The notes under the pieces: model-generated
The model's input: only the letters and a program-made list of their open reading frames with translations
What the model was told of the DNA's origin: nothing
Databases searched by the model: none
Translations under genes and position numbers: made by a program
NCBI RefSeq assembly: GCF_010671595.1
Contig: NZ_JAABOP010000001.1
Location: 1,054,001-1,118,000, forward strand
From: Muriicola jejuensis
GTDB lineage: Bacteria > Bacteroidota > Bacteroidia > Flavobacteriales > Flavobacteriaceae
DNA length: 64,000 bases
Reading direction: 5' to 3'
Shown here: one piece after another, positions 35,356 through 43,706 of the stretch
Layout: the number at the start of each line of letters is the position of its first letter
How positions within the stretch are numbered: the stretch's first letter is position 1

Positions 35356-35363
35356 TAATTTTG
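35356..35363 (+). promoter_or_regulatory. -7 box immediately before the hflX ATG
   Basis: TAATTTTG matches TAnnTTTG and is followed by CCCC and the ATG at 35368. With the transcription start expected 5-7 bases after the box, the mRNA would have almost no leader. No good TTG at -33. Confidence 0.45.
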
Positions 35364-35367
35364 CCCC

Positions 35368-36579
35368 ATGCTGGAAAAGAAGACCATAGACCATGAAAAG
35401 GCGGTCCTGATCGGGATCATCAACAAAGAACAGGACGAGGAGACCGTTACCGAATACCTGGACGAGCTGGAGTTCCTCACCTACACGGCCGGGGGAGAGG
35501 TGATCAAACGCTTTGTTCAAAAGGTGGATATCCCCAACCCCAAGACCTTTATCGGCAGCGGAAAGATGGACGAGGTGGAGGCTTTTGTCAAGGAACACGA
35601 GGTGGGCTCCGTCATCTTTGACGACGAGCTTACCCCCGTACAGCAGCGCAATATAGAAAAGCAGCTCCGCTGCAAGATCCTGGACCGCACCGGACTTATC
35701 CTCGACATCTTTGCCCAGCGGGCCCAGACCAGCTACGCCCGCACCCAGGTGGAACTCGCCCAGTACGAATACCTCCTGCCCCGCCTTACCGGGCTGTGGA
35801 CCCACCTCGAACGCCAGCGCGGGGGGATCGGGATGAGAGGCCCCGGGGAGACGGAAATAGAAACGGACAGGCGGATCGTGAGGGACCGTATCGCCCTTCT
35901 TAAAAAGAAACTCACCAAGATAGACCGGCAAATGGAGACCCAGCGGGGGAACCGGGGTTCCCTGGTACGGGTGGCCTTAGTGGGGTATACCAACGTGGGG
36001 AAGTCGACCCTCATGAACGTGATCAGCAAGAGCAACGTCTTTGCCGAGAACAAGCTCTTTGCCACCTTGGACACGACCGTACGCAAGGTGGTGATTGGCA
36101 ACCTCCCCTTTTTGCTGAGCGATACCGTGGGGTTTATCCGCAAGCTGCCCACCCAGCTGGTGGAAAGCTTTAAGGGCACCCTGGACGAGGTGCGGGAAGC
36201 AGACCTCCTACTCCACGTGGTGGATATCTCCCACCCCAATTTTGAGGACCATATCGATTCGGTCAACCAGGTGCTGAGCGAGATCGGCTGTGCCAATAAA
36301 GAGACCATGATGGTCTTTAACAAGATCGACCTCTACCGGCCGGAAGTGATCGCCGAGGATGACCTTACCACCGAGCGGACAGAGAAACACATGACCCTGG
36401 AGGAATGGGAGAATACCTGGATGAGACGGATGGGAGGCAATGCCCTCTTTATCTCTGCCCTGAACAAGGAGAACCTGGACGAATTCAAACAACGGGTCTA
36501 CAGGGCCGTCAGGGAGATCCATGTCACCCGTTTCCCTTACAACAACTTTTTGTACCCGGAAAACCTGGATGCCTATTAG
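35368..36579 (+). CDS. hflX: GTPase HflX
   Basis: 403 residues; ribosome-associated GTPase that splits stalled or heat-damaged 70S ribosomes. The N-terminal HflX domain has TFIGSGKMDEVEAFV and FDDELTPVQQRNIEK; the linker has RGGIGMRGPGETEIETDRR; the G domain (from about 200) has G1 GYTNVGKSTLMN, G3 DTVGFIRKLP, and G4 FNKIDLY. It is near the usual length (about 400-430). It stands alone, with a -7 box four bases before the ATG. A 218-codon ORF on the opposite strand is a shadow of this gene. Confidence 0.95.
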   Translation: MLEKKTIDHEKAVLIGIINKEQDEETVTEYLDELEFLTYTAGGEVIKRFVQKVDIPNPKTFIGSGKMDEVEAFVKEHEVGSVIFDDELTPVQQRNIEKQLRCKILDRTGLILDIFAQRAQTSYARTQVELAQYEYLLPRLTGLWTHLERQRGGIGMRGPGETEIETDRRIVRDRIALLKKKLTKIDRQMETQRGNRGSLVRVALVGYTNVGKSTLMNVISKSNVFAENKLFATLDTTVRKVVIGNLPFLLSDTVGFIRKLPTQLVESFKGTLDEVREADLLLHVVDISHPNFEDHIDSVNQVLSEIGCANKETMMVFNKIDLYRPEVIAEDDLTTERTEKHMTLEEWENTWMRRMGGNALFISALNKENLDEFKQRVYRAVREIHVTRFPYNNFLYPENLDAY

Positions 36580-36823
36580 GTATTTCCGGATTTCAGGGTG
36601 TTGTTCATCGGAGATATTGACCCTTCATAAGACACACCACAAATTCCCCGCAGTTTACAACATGAATTTGGCATAAAGGATCTCTGTATTTACTTTTACA
36701 GTGTAGTTAAGTGTAAGTGTTTATCCCCAAATCCTACCCTGAACTATTTCTTAGTGTTCATTTCCCCAAATCGACACCAGGAACCAGAGAGTGAACATTT
36801 GAAAATTTCGAATGTAGACCTGC

Positions 36824-36853
36824 AAAAATCCCGGCCAATTGGCCGGGATTTTT
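36824..36853 (-). terminator. strong intrinsic terminator after the DUF2480 gene
   Basis: A perfect 30-bp palindrome whose arms are AAAAATCCCGGCC and GGCCGGGATTTTT around AATT. On the minus strand it starts at the TAA of the DUF2480 gene and ends in a T run; on the plus strand it could also stop hflX transcripts, as the T run continues on both sides. Confidence 0.85.
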
Positions 36854-37362
36854 TATTTCTTCTTCTTATAAAGGGGGACGGAGGAACAGGCTTCCCCGTA
36901 CATCACGCTTTTGGCTACCCCCTGTAGTTTCTGAGTAGCCCAGATATAGGCGTTGGGAGGTACCGGCTTGTCTGAGCAGCCTTTGATGATCACCGGTTTG
37001 TCCTTCAGGCCAGACACGTCCAGCCTGTCCAGCACCTGCTGGTACAAAATGGTCTCTAAAAGTTCCAGATCGCCTTGCACCACCTGGGCCGCATAGGGTT
37101 GCAGATACGTAGTTACCAGCATAAATGCCCAACCGGGCACAATGGCCTCTGTAGAACAGTGAAGGGCCACAAAAGCGTCCTGGTACTGCTGCCAGTCGTG
37201 CTCCGCGACATAGGTCCTGAATTCCTTTTCCCTGAGGATGATCCCTTCCATCAGCCAGGGGCTGATATCGAGGCCCATGCGTTTCCCTTTTGGATAGAAG
37301 TCCTCCAGGTTAAAAGTGACCAGGGCACTCGAACTCACACGGTTTACGATCTCTTCAGACAT
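36853..37362 (-). CDS. DUF2480 family protein
   Basis: 169 residues of the DUF2480 family, found mainly in Bacteroidota and usually at the end of suf clusters. Visible landmarks are NRVSSSALVTFNLEDFYPKG, GWAFMLVTTYLQPYA and VIIKGCSDKPVPPNAYIW with a conserved-looking Cys, then a Lys-rich tail. No catalytic motif is known. It follows sufT by 24 bases and ends directly at the strong terminator, so it is the last gene of the suf unit. Confidence 0.88.
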   Translation of the reverse strand: MSEEIVNRVSSSALVTFNLEDFYPKGKRMGLDISPWLMEGIILREKEFRTYVAEHDWQQYQDAFVALHCSTEAIVPGWAFMLVTTYLQPYAAQVVQGDLELLETILYQQVLDRLDVSGLKDKPVIIKGCSDKPVPPNAYIWATQKLQGVAKSVMYGEACSSVPLYKKKK

Positions 37363-37386
37363 AGGGTGAAAATTCCGGGGCCATGC

Positions 37387-37713
37387 TTACAGCAGGCCCA
37401 GTTCCAGCTTGGCTTCTTCGCTCATCAGGTCCTGACTCCAGGGCGGATCAAAGGTGATCTCCACCTCCGCGTCCCTGACCACGTCCAGGGACCTCACCTT
37501 TTCTTCCACCTCCACGGGGAGGGTCTCTGCCACTGGGCAGTTCGGGGAGGTAAGGGTCATCAGGATCTTGACCTCCTGGTCCTCGTTCACGAAGACGTCA
37601 TAGATCAGACCCAGTTCGTAAATATCCACAGGGATCTCGGGATCGTAAATGGTCTTCAGCACCCTTACGATCTTCTCTCCCAGTTCCTGTGTATCTATTG
37701 CGGTATCGCTCAT
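37387..37713 (-). CDS. sufT: SUF system Fe-S assembly protein SufT (MIP18/DUF59)
   Basis: 108 residues, one DUF59 domain: KIVRVLKTIYDPEIPVDIYE, LGLIYDVFVNED, and the cysteine block TLTSPNCPVAETLP, then EITFDPPWSQDLMSEEAK. SufT/MIP18 proteins help deliver or mature Fe-S clusters, mainly under high demand. It lies seven bases after sufE and is co-transcribed with it and DUF2480. Confidence 0.9.
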   Translation of the reverse strand: MSDTAIDTQELGEKIVRVLKTIYDPEIPVDIYELGLIYDVFVNEDQEVKILMTLTSPNCPVAETLPVEVEEKVRSLDVVRDAEVEITFDPPWSQDLMSEEAKLELGLL

Positions 37714-37720
37714 CTTTGGT

Positions 37721-38143
37721 TCAATTTAATTGGGTTTGGTAGGCCACGGCATACAGTTTTAACTGCTTGATCATGCTTACGAGTCCGTTGGCACGGGTGG
37801 GCGAAAGGTGTTCCTTTAACCCGATCTCATCGATGAATTTCGTGTCGGCCTCAATGATATCCCTGGGTTTCTGGTGGCTGAACGCCCGTATCAATATGGC
37901 TATGATCCCCTTGGTGATGATGGCATCGCTGTCTGCGGTAAATACCAGCTCATCCCCTTCCAGTTCGGCATGCACCCAGACCTTGCTCTGGCAGCCTTTG
38001 ATAATATGGTCCTCAGTCTTGTATTCTTCTTTGATCAGAGGCAGGGATTTCCCCAGTTCGATCATATACTCATACCGCTGCATCCAGTCGTCGAACATGG
38101 AAAACTCTTCTACGATCTCCTTTTGTATCTCTGGTATGCTCAT
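37721..38143 (-). CDS. sufE: cysteine desulfuration protein SufE
   Basis: 140 residues from ATG 38143; takes persulfide sulfur from SufS and passes it to SufB. The acceptor cysteine is in EDHIIKGCQSKVWVHAEL (Cys51), and the family end SPTRANGLVSMIKQLKLYA is present. The frame is open further upstream (to 38224), but a full promoter (38160-38190) lies in that region, so the shorter start is preferred. Its own promoter separates it from sufS. Confidence 0.93.
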   Translation of the reverse strand: MSIPEIQKEIVEEFSMFDDWMQRYEYMIELGKSLPLIKEEYKTEDHIIKGCQSKVWVHAELEGDELVFTADSDAIITKGIIAILIRAFSHQKPRDIIEADTKFIDEIGLKEHLSPTRANGLVSMIKQLKLYAVAYQTQLN

Positions 38144-38159
38144 GCTTTCTCTTTTGTCG

Positions 38160-38190
38160 CAAAAATACGATAAGTAATCCTGTCTTTCAA
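38160..38190 (-). promoter_or_regulatory. promoter of sufE-sufT-DUF2480
   Basis: TTG (38188-38190), a 20-base spacer, then TATTTTTG (38160-38167) on the minus strand, a full match to the Bacteroidota promoter pattern, 16 bases before the sufE ATG. Confidence 0.6.
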
Positions 38191-38260
38191 CCGTTCCGGT
38201 CAATAGTGCCTGTTCCCGATCCACGGTCCTGCATCTGGTTGACCAATATCAGACCTGTGC

Positions 38261-39487
38261 TCAGACGAGCATTTGCCTGGCCCGTTCCAGGGCTTCCGCA
38301 AAGCGGTCTATTTCTTCTTTGGTATTGTAAAAACTGAAGCTCGCCCTGATGGTACCCGGGATCTGGAAGAAATCCATCACGGGCTGAGCACAATGGTGGC
38401 CGGTACGCACGGCGATCCCCATTTTATCCAGCAGGGTACCCATGTCATAGGGGTGTACCCCCCGGATGTTAAAGGAAATGACGGCCGTCTTCTGTTTTGC
38501 TTTCCCATAGAACTGCATCCCTTCTATTCGGGACAGTTTTTCGGTAGCATAGGCCAGGAGTTCATGCTCGTACCGGTCAATGGCCTCCAGCCCTATGGAA
38601 TTGAGGTAGTCTATGGCCGCCCCAAAAGCGATCCCTCCACAAATGTTGGGGGTACCCGCTTCAAATTTATAGGGCAGGTCTGCATAGGTGGTCTTCGCAA
38701 AGGTCACCTCGGCGATCATCTCGCCCCCACCCTGGTAGGGTGGCAATTTCTTCAGCCATTCTTGTTTCCCGTACAACATCCCTATCCCGGTTGGACCGTA
38801 CAGTTTGTGAGCCGATGCCGTGTAGAAATCCACATCCAGCCTTTGTACATCCACCTTCAGGTGGGGGGATGACTGGGCCCCGTCTACCAGAACCGCTGCT
38901 CCGACCTCATGGGCCATGGGGATGATCTCTTCTATAGGGTTGATGGTGCCCAGGGCATTGGAGACGTGGTTGCAGACCACCAGTTTGGTCTTGTCAGACA
39001 ACAGGTTTTCATACTCCTCCATGACTAATACGCCATCCTGATCCATGGGGATCACCTTCAATACGGCCCCGGTGCGCTCACAGAGCATCTGCCAGGGCAC
39101 GATGTTGGAGTGGTGCTCCATGGCCGAAACCAGGATCTCATCCCCTTTTCCGACAAAGGCGGTAAAACCATTGGCTACCAAATTGATGCTGTGGGTGGTC
39201 CCGGAGGTAAAGATGATCTCGTGGGCGTGGGCAGCGTTGAAGAACTGCTGTATCTTCTTTCTGCCTCCTTCGTAGGCTTCCGTGGCCTCCTGGGCCAGGG
39301 CGTGAACCCCCCGGTGGATGTTCGCGTTATACCGGCTGTAGTAATCCACGATGGTGTCGATCACCTGTTTGGGCGTCTGGGAGGTGGCTGCATTGTCAAA
39401 ATAGACCAGTGGATTTCCATTCACCTTCCTGTTGAGGATGGGGAAGTCCTTTCTTATTGTGGCTATATCGAGCATTGTTTTTTCCAT
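38261..39487 (-). CDS. sufS: cysteine desulfurase SufS
   Basis: 408 residues from ATG 39487; PLP enzyme that takes sulfur from cysteine for Fe-S clusters. PLP lysine in YTASAHKLYGPTGIGMLYGK, catalytic cysteine in AVRTGHHCAQPVMDFF, and the N-terminal VYFDNAATSQTPKQV are all typical of the SufS (group II) type. A later ATG (39475, MLDIATIRKDF) is also possible. It is the only suf gene separated from sufD by unrelated genes (three barrel paralogues) and has its own -7 box six bases upstream. Confidence 0.95.
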   Translation of the reverse strand: MEKTMLDIATIRKDFPILNRKVNGNPLVYFDNAATSQTPKQVIDTIVDYYSRYNANIHRGVHALAQEATEAYEGGRKKIQQFFNAAHAHEIIFTSGTTHSINLVANGFTAFVGKGDEILVSAMEHHSNIVPWQMLCERTGAVLKVIPMDQDGVLVMEEYENLLSDKTKLVVCNHVSNALGTINPIEEIIPMAHEVGAAVLVDGAQSSPHLKVDVQRLDVDFYTASAHKLYGPTGIGMLYGKQEWLKKLPPYQGGGEMIAEVTFAKTTYADLPYKFEAGTPNICGGIAFGAAIDYLNSIGLEAIDRYEHELLAYATEKLSRIEGMQFYGKAKQKTAVISFNIRGVHPYDMGTLLDKMGIAVRTGHHCAQPVMDFFQIPGTIRASFSFYNTKEEIDRFAEALERARQMLV

Positions 39488-39493
39488 GACACA

Positions 39494-39501
39494 CAAAGAT
39501 A
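39494..39501 (-). promoter_or_regulatory. -7 box immediately before the sufS ATG
   Basis: TATCTTTG, exact TAnnTTTG, six bases upstream of ATG 39487 on the minus strand. No good -33 element. It suggests a short-leader transcript for sufS in addition to read-through from upstream. Confidence 0.45.
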
Positions 39502-39582
39502 CCGAAGCCTGTTGTATTTACTAGGCCGGAAACATAATATTTAGCAGTCGGGCCATAACTATTATGAATATCTGGCGGGTGA

Positions 39583-40158
39583 TCAAAACCGCACCCCGAT
39601 CCCCATTTTTAGTAAACTGGCATTGCCGTAAAAGTCTCCAGGTATTGCGATATGGTCGAACTGTACTTTGAGGAACCAGTCCCTGAAGACGTCCATGCTG
39701 GCCCCAACATTTAGGTTGAATCCCCCTCGCGTATCAGATCCATCCAAGGGTTCAGACATGAACGTTCCTTTTGCCTTGTATCTTTGCCAGGAATATCCAA
39801 CTCCAAGAGACCATCTCAATTTTTCGATTCCCGGAGTTTCCGTCTCGAGGAAGAAGCGGGGCTGAATGAAAAGATCGCTTTGGCGGAAATCGTATTCCAT
39901 TTCCCCGTTTGCACTTCCGGTCGTAAATTGCGTTCGGGAAGCAAAAAGGGAGGTGTTAAACGATCCCCCAAGTTTTAATCTTCCGACCTCAGCGAACCTG
40001 TATTGGACCCCGAGATCGAGAATTCCCCTGCCGTCGTTCGCAAATTCATTGCCCACAGAGACCGGATAACTAGTTTCGATGCTCCAGGCCTCGTCCTGGG
40101 CACTCAGGGTGTAGCCAAACAATACAAAAAGGAAGGGAAAGAGTAGTTGTTTTCTCAT
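39583..40158 (-). CDS. outer membrane beta-barrel protein, tandem paralogue A
   Basis: 191 residues with a signal peptide (MRKQLLFPFLFVLFGYTLSA, then QDEAWSIE). Strand pattern: YPVSVGNEFANDGRGILDLG, VQYRFAEVGRLKLGGSF, FIQPRFFLETETPG, LRWSLGVGYSWQRY, GFNLNVGASMDV and the C-terminal LKMGIGVRF. Aromatic end and length indicate a small eight-stranded outer-membrane barrel. It is the third of three tandem relatives (with 40264-40824 and 40884-41453) and the most diverged. It lies between sufD and sufS, reading in the same direction. Confidence 0.8.
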   Translation of the reverse strand: MRKQLLFPFLFVLFGYTLSAQDEAWSIETSYPVSVGNEFANDGRGILDLGVQYRFAEVGRLKLGGSFNTSLFASRTQFTTGSANGEMEYDFRQSDLFIQPRFFLETETPGIEKLRWSLGVGYSWQRYKAKGTFMSEPLDGSDTRGGFNLNVGASMDVFRDWFLKVQFDHIAIPGDFYGNASLLKMGIGVRF

Positions 40159-40263
40159 GATGGTGTTGTTTTTGGAGTTTATTAAGGGTTATGTTTAAAG
40201 TTGAAAAATAAATACATGGCCGAGGGCTGGGTGATTTGGGTTTTCCGTTGGGCCATAGACCGG

Positions 40264-40824
40264 CTAAAATCGGAATCCCCCACGCAGTTTAAGGAAGCCG
40301 GAATTCCCATCTACTGCCTCCCCGGATAAAAAGGGTTGGTCGAATGAAGACTGTATGCGGAGATTGGGGGTAACGTCATAGATCAGCCCGGCATCCAGAT
40401 TCAGCCCGTCTGCCCAGGCATCCCCACCCTGCAGGCGCCCGTTCTCATCAAAGAAAGTCGGTTTCCCTCTGGAATATAGCCAGGCCCATCCCACACCTCC
40501 GGTGAATGATAAATTCCCGTTCCGGGTAAGTGGAACTTCAGCAAAAAGCCTGGGCTTAAAAAAGTATTCCTGGTATTCGCCCTCCTGGTCTGGTCTGAGG
40601 GTTGTGGCAAAGCGGGAGCCATCCGCCGACAGTCCGAAAGTGACCTTTCCCACCTGTACAAACCGGTAATTAACCCGCAATCCTAGCGTCCCCTCATTGG
40701 ATAAGGCAAAAGGATGGTTGAAGGAAATGGGATCAATCACTTCAATGCTCCATGTATTTTCCTGGGCCCTTTGCGTTAAGCTCATAAACATAGCGAGAAT
40801 TGGAATAAGTAGTTGTTTTCTCAT
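40264..40824 (-). CDS. outer membrane beta-barrel protein, tandem paralogue B
   Basis: 186 residues with a signal peptide (MRKQLLIPILAMFMSLTQRA, then QENTWSIE). It shares with paralogue C the blocks NEGTLGLRVNYRFVQVGKVT, DGSRFATT, FFKPRLFAEVPLTRNGNL, GGVGWAWLYSRG and ADGLNLDAGLIYDVTP, and ends LKLRGGFRF. By eye it is closer to C than to A, although its signal peptide start (MRKQLL) is shared with A, which hints at mosaic exchange among the copies. Ligand unknown. Confidence 0.8.
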   Translation of the reverse strand: MRKQLLIPILAMFMSLTQRAQENTWSIEVIDPISFNHPFALSNEGTLGLRVNYRFVQVGKVTFGLSADGSRFATTLRPDQEGEYQEYFFKPRLFAEVPLTRNGNLSFTGGVGWAWLYSRGKPTFFDENGRLQGGDAWADGLNLDAGLIYDVTPNLRIQSSFDQPFLSGEAVDGNSGFLKLRGGFRF

Positions 40825-40883
40825 GGTCAGGGTGTTTTATGTTAGAGGTTGCTAATGCCTTTAGGAAGAGATTCTCCGGAAGG

Positions 40884-41453
40884 TCAGAATCGGAATCCTC
40901 CTCCCACCTTGATCAGGCCGATATTCCTGTCTGAGGCAACCCCTGATAAAAACATGAGATCGTATTGAGTTTGTACAAAGATACTCGGGGTGATATCGTA
41001 CGTCAGCCCGACATTCAGGTTCAGGCCATCTGCCCATTCTTCCCCTCCCTCAACTCGTCCGAACTCATTTAAGAAAGCCACTCCTCCTTTGGAATACAAC
41101 CAGGTCCACCCTATACCTCCGGATAAACGGAACTTTCCGTTTTGCGACAACGGTACTTCTGCAAAAAGCCTGGGCTGGAAAAAGAAATCCCGGTATTTTA
41201 ATTCCTGAACCGGGTCGGAATCATTGATTACGGTGGTGGCAAAGCGGGTCCCATCCAATGAAACTCCCAAAGTAAACTTTCCCTCCTGTACAAAGCGATA
41301 TTTGACCCCAACTCCTATCGTCCCCTCGTTCGAGGAGGGAAAGGCATCGTTGACGGAAACGGGGTAGCTGACTTCAATGCTCCATTTTTTGTCCTGTGCA
41401 CTGGTAGAAAGCACACATACAAGTAGTAGTACGCAAGTTATGGATCGAATCAT
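40884..41453 (-). CDS. outer membrane beta-barrel protein, tandem paralogue C
   Basis: 189 residues from ATG 41453, with a signal peptide (MIRSITCVLLLVCVLSTSA, then QDKKWSIE). Shared blocks: NEGTIGVGVKYRFVQEGKFT, DGTRFATT, FFQPRLFAEVPLSQNGKF, GGIGWTWLYSKG, ADGLNLNVGLTYDITP, C-terminus KVGGGFRF. It is the first of the three after sufD, about 100 bases downstream of its stop. A hairpin GCTTAG/CTAAGC (41468-41488) lies in its leader. The frame is open to 41495 but the signal peptide fixes the start. Confidence 0.8.
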   Translation of the reverse strand: MIRSITCVLLLVCVLSTSAQDKKWSIEVSYPVSVNDAFPSSNEGTIGVGVKYRFVQEGKFTLGVSLDGTRFATTVINDSDPVQELKYRDFFFQPRLFAEVPLSQNGKFRLSGGIGWTWLYSKGGVAFLNEFGRVEGGEEWADGLNLNVGLTYDITPSIFVQTQYDLMFLSGVASDRNIGLIKVGGGFRF

Positions 41454-41553
41454 GGCTGAGTTTTTTGGCTTAGTTTGATTTCCTAAGCTAATCAACCATT
41501 CTATCCACCTCTTTTAAAAGAAAGTTAATTAAGAATGTTTTAGCAGAATTCCC

Positions 41554-42870
41554 TTACAGGTCGAACCCAAGCCTTACGCCCAGCTTGTTGGCGATGAGCT
41601 TGTTGATCCGTTTTTTCAATTCGGGCAGGCGCACACTCTCCAGTACGTTGTTCGCAAAGGCGTACATAAGAAGTGCGGTAGCCTCTTTGCGGGGGATGCC
41701 CCTCGACTGGAGGTAGAACAAAGCGTCCTCATCCAGCTGGCCTATGGTACAGCCGTGGGAACACTTCACATCATCCGCAAAAATCTCCAGCTGGGGCTTT
41801 GTATTGATGGTAGCCTGGTCGCTGATCAGCACATTGTTGTTCTGCTGAAAGGCGTTGGTCTTCTGGGCGATCTTATCTACGATGATCTTCCCGTTGAACA
41901 CTCCTGTAGAACGTTCCCCGAATATACCTTTGTAATCCTGATGGCTTTCGCAATTAGGCTGGGTGTGGTGCACCAGGGTATGGTGGTCTACGTGCTGTTT
42001 TTCTCCCAGGATGGTCACCCCTTTGAGGGTCGATTCAATATGTTCCCCGTGCTGGTAGAAGTTGAGGTTGTTTCGCGTGAGTTTACCCCCGAAGGAAAAG
42101 GTGTGTACGTTCACCGAACTCTTGTCTTTCTGGGCGATATAGGTATTGTCGATCAGTGTGGCATCCTCGCTGTCATTCTGTACCTTGTAATAATCCACGA
42201 TAGCGCTTTGTGCGGCGAAGATCTCGGTGACACAATTGGTCAGGACCGGATTATGGGTTAGGCTCTGATGCCTTTCGATGACCTGGAGTTCAGCATTCTC
42301 CTCGACAATGATGAGGTTCCTGGGCTGCAGCATGAGAGAGGCCTCGTTCCCGGTGGCGAAATGTATGATCTCAACCGGTTTTTTAGGGGCTTTGTTCTTT
42401 GGAATATAGATGTAAGCGCCCTCCCGGCTAAAGGCCGTGTTCAGGGTAGTGAGTGACTCCTCCCTGGAAGCCGCCTTATTGAAATATACGTCTATGACCT
42501 GTTTGTACATCGGCTTGGTAAGGGCAGAGCTCATCAGGCAGATATCGACCCCGTCATGGGTGGTCTCCGAGAGATAGGAGCTATAGATCCCGTCGATGAA
42601 CACGATCTTGTAGGTGTCGATCTCATGGAGGAAATACTTCTTTACCTGATGGTACTCCAGGGCATTCTCCTCCTTGGGGAAGATGCTGAAGTCGGTTTTC
42701 AGGATACTGTTCAGAGAAGTGTATTTCCAGGCTTCTTCCTTTTTGGAAGGGAATCCTTTGGCCTCAAAATTCTTGATCGCCTCGGTCCGAATATCGTGAA
42801 TGGGGTGTTCCACATCCACGTAGTTCTCGAAAGCCATGAAGGACGATACCAGTTTTTCCTTTAGATCCAT
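41554..42870 (-). CDS. sufD: Fe-S cluster assembly protein SufD
   Basis: 438 residues; scaffold partner of SufB in the SufBC2D complex. N-terminal helical part, then the parallel beta-helix (EENAELQVIERHQSLTHNP, RNNLNFYQHGEHIESTLKGV) and the C-terminal block DDVKCSHGCTIGQLDEDALF, YLQSRGIPRKEATALLMYAF, which is diagnostic. It lies 48 bases after sufC. The nearest downstream genes are the three barrel paralogues rather than sufS. Confidence 0.95.
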   Translation of the reverse strand: MDLKEKLVSSFMAFENYVDVEHPIHDIRTEAIKNFEAKGFPSKKEEAWKYTSLNSILKTDFSIFPKEENALEYHQVKKYFLHEIDTYKIVFIDGIYSSYLSETTHDGVDICLMSSALTKPMYKQVIDVYFNKAASREESLTTLNTAFSREGAYIYIPKNKAPKKPVEIIHFATGNEASLMLQPRNLIIVEENAELQVIERHQSLTHNPVLTNCVTEIFAAQSAIVDYYKVQNDSEDATLIDNTYIAQKDKSSVNVHTFSFGGKLTRNNLNFYQHGEHIESTLKGVTILGEKQHVDHHTLVHHTQPNCESHQDYKGIFGERSTGVFNGKIIVDKIAQKTNAFQQNNNVLISDQATINTKPQLEIFADDVKCSHGCTIGQLDEDALFYLQSRGIPRKEATALLMYAFANNVLESVRLPELKKRINKLIANKLGVRLGFDL

Positions 42871-42918
42871 TGTGATTTTCTCTCGTTTAGGACAGGCAAA
42901 GCCCGTCTTTACCTTAAT

Positions 42919-43671
42919 TTATGCTACCGTTTCTTTCTTCAGCCAGTCGTATCCCTTGTCTTCCAGCTCCAGGGCCAGTTCTTTGGTGCCCGACTTAACG
43001 ATCTTCCCGTCGTGGATCACGTGCACAAAATCGGGGATGATGTATTCCAGGAGACGCTGATAGTGGGTGATCACGATCACTGCGTTGTCCTTGCTCTTTA
43101 ATTTGTTGACCCCGTTGGCCACGATTCGGAGCGCATCGATATCGAGGCCGGAATCCGTCTCGTCAAGGATGGCGAGCTTGGGCTCGAGCATAGCCATCTG
43201 GAAGATCTCATTCCTCTTCTTTTCTCCTCCCGAAAAACCCTCATTCAGAGAACGGGACAGGAACTTCCTGTCTATGTCCAGCAATTCGGATTTCTCCCGG
43301 ATCAACTTCAGCATCTCGTTGGCAGGCATATCGTCCATACCCCTTGCCTTTCGGGATTCGTTGATGGCTGTTTTCATGAAATTGGTCACGGAGACGCCGG
43401 GTATTTCCACCGGGTACTGGAAAGAGAGAAAGATCCCCTTGTGGGCGCGTTCTTCCGGAGACACCTCTTCCAGGTCTTCTCCTTCAAAGTTGATAGAGCC
43501 TTTGGTAATCTCGAAGTCTTCCTTCCCTGCAATAACCGATGCAAGGGTACTTTTTCCGGAACCGTTAGGTCCCATTATGGCGTGCACTTCCCCGGGTTTT
43601 ACCTCCAGGTTGATCCCTTTCAGGATTTCCTTATCCTCTACTCCGGCATGCAGATCCTTAATTGTCAACAT
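42919..43671 (-). CDS. sufC: Fe-S cluster assembly ATPase SufC
   Basis: 250 residues; ABC-type ATPase that drives the SufBCD scaffold. Walker [10 protein letters not shown] (34-42), signature [10 protein letters not shown], Walker [17 protein letters not shown]. The ETDSGLD block is typical of SufC. 35 bases downstream of sufB. Confidence 0.97.
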   Translation of the reverse strand: MLTIKDLHAGVEDKEILKGINLEVKPGEVHAIMGPNGSGKSTLASVIAGKEDFEITKGSINFEGEDLEEVSPEERAHKGIFLSFQYPVEIPGVSVTNFMKTAINESRKARGMDDMPANEMLKLIREKSELLDIDRKFLSRSLNEGFSGGEKKRNEIFQMAMLEPKLAILDETDSGLDIDALRIVANGVNKLKSKDNAVIVITHYQRLLEYIIPDFVHVIHDGKIVKSGTKELALELEDKGYDWLKKETVA

Positions 43672-43706
43672 AATATGATCGTTTTTCTTCTGTTCTTGTT
43701 TTGTAT

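Noticed and set aside
35275-35931. 218-codon ORF opposite hflX
   Set aside because: It lies on the antisense strand of a complete, well-conserved hflX and its composition (Gly, Leu, Val, Asp runs) follows from the sense codons; no start context or domain.
36580-36823. Possible small gene or RNA between hflX and the DUF2480 terminator
   Set aside because: No ORF with a plausible start, only short tandem AAGTGT and scattered TGTTCA/TGAACA sequences; nothing that holds together.
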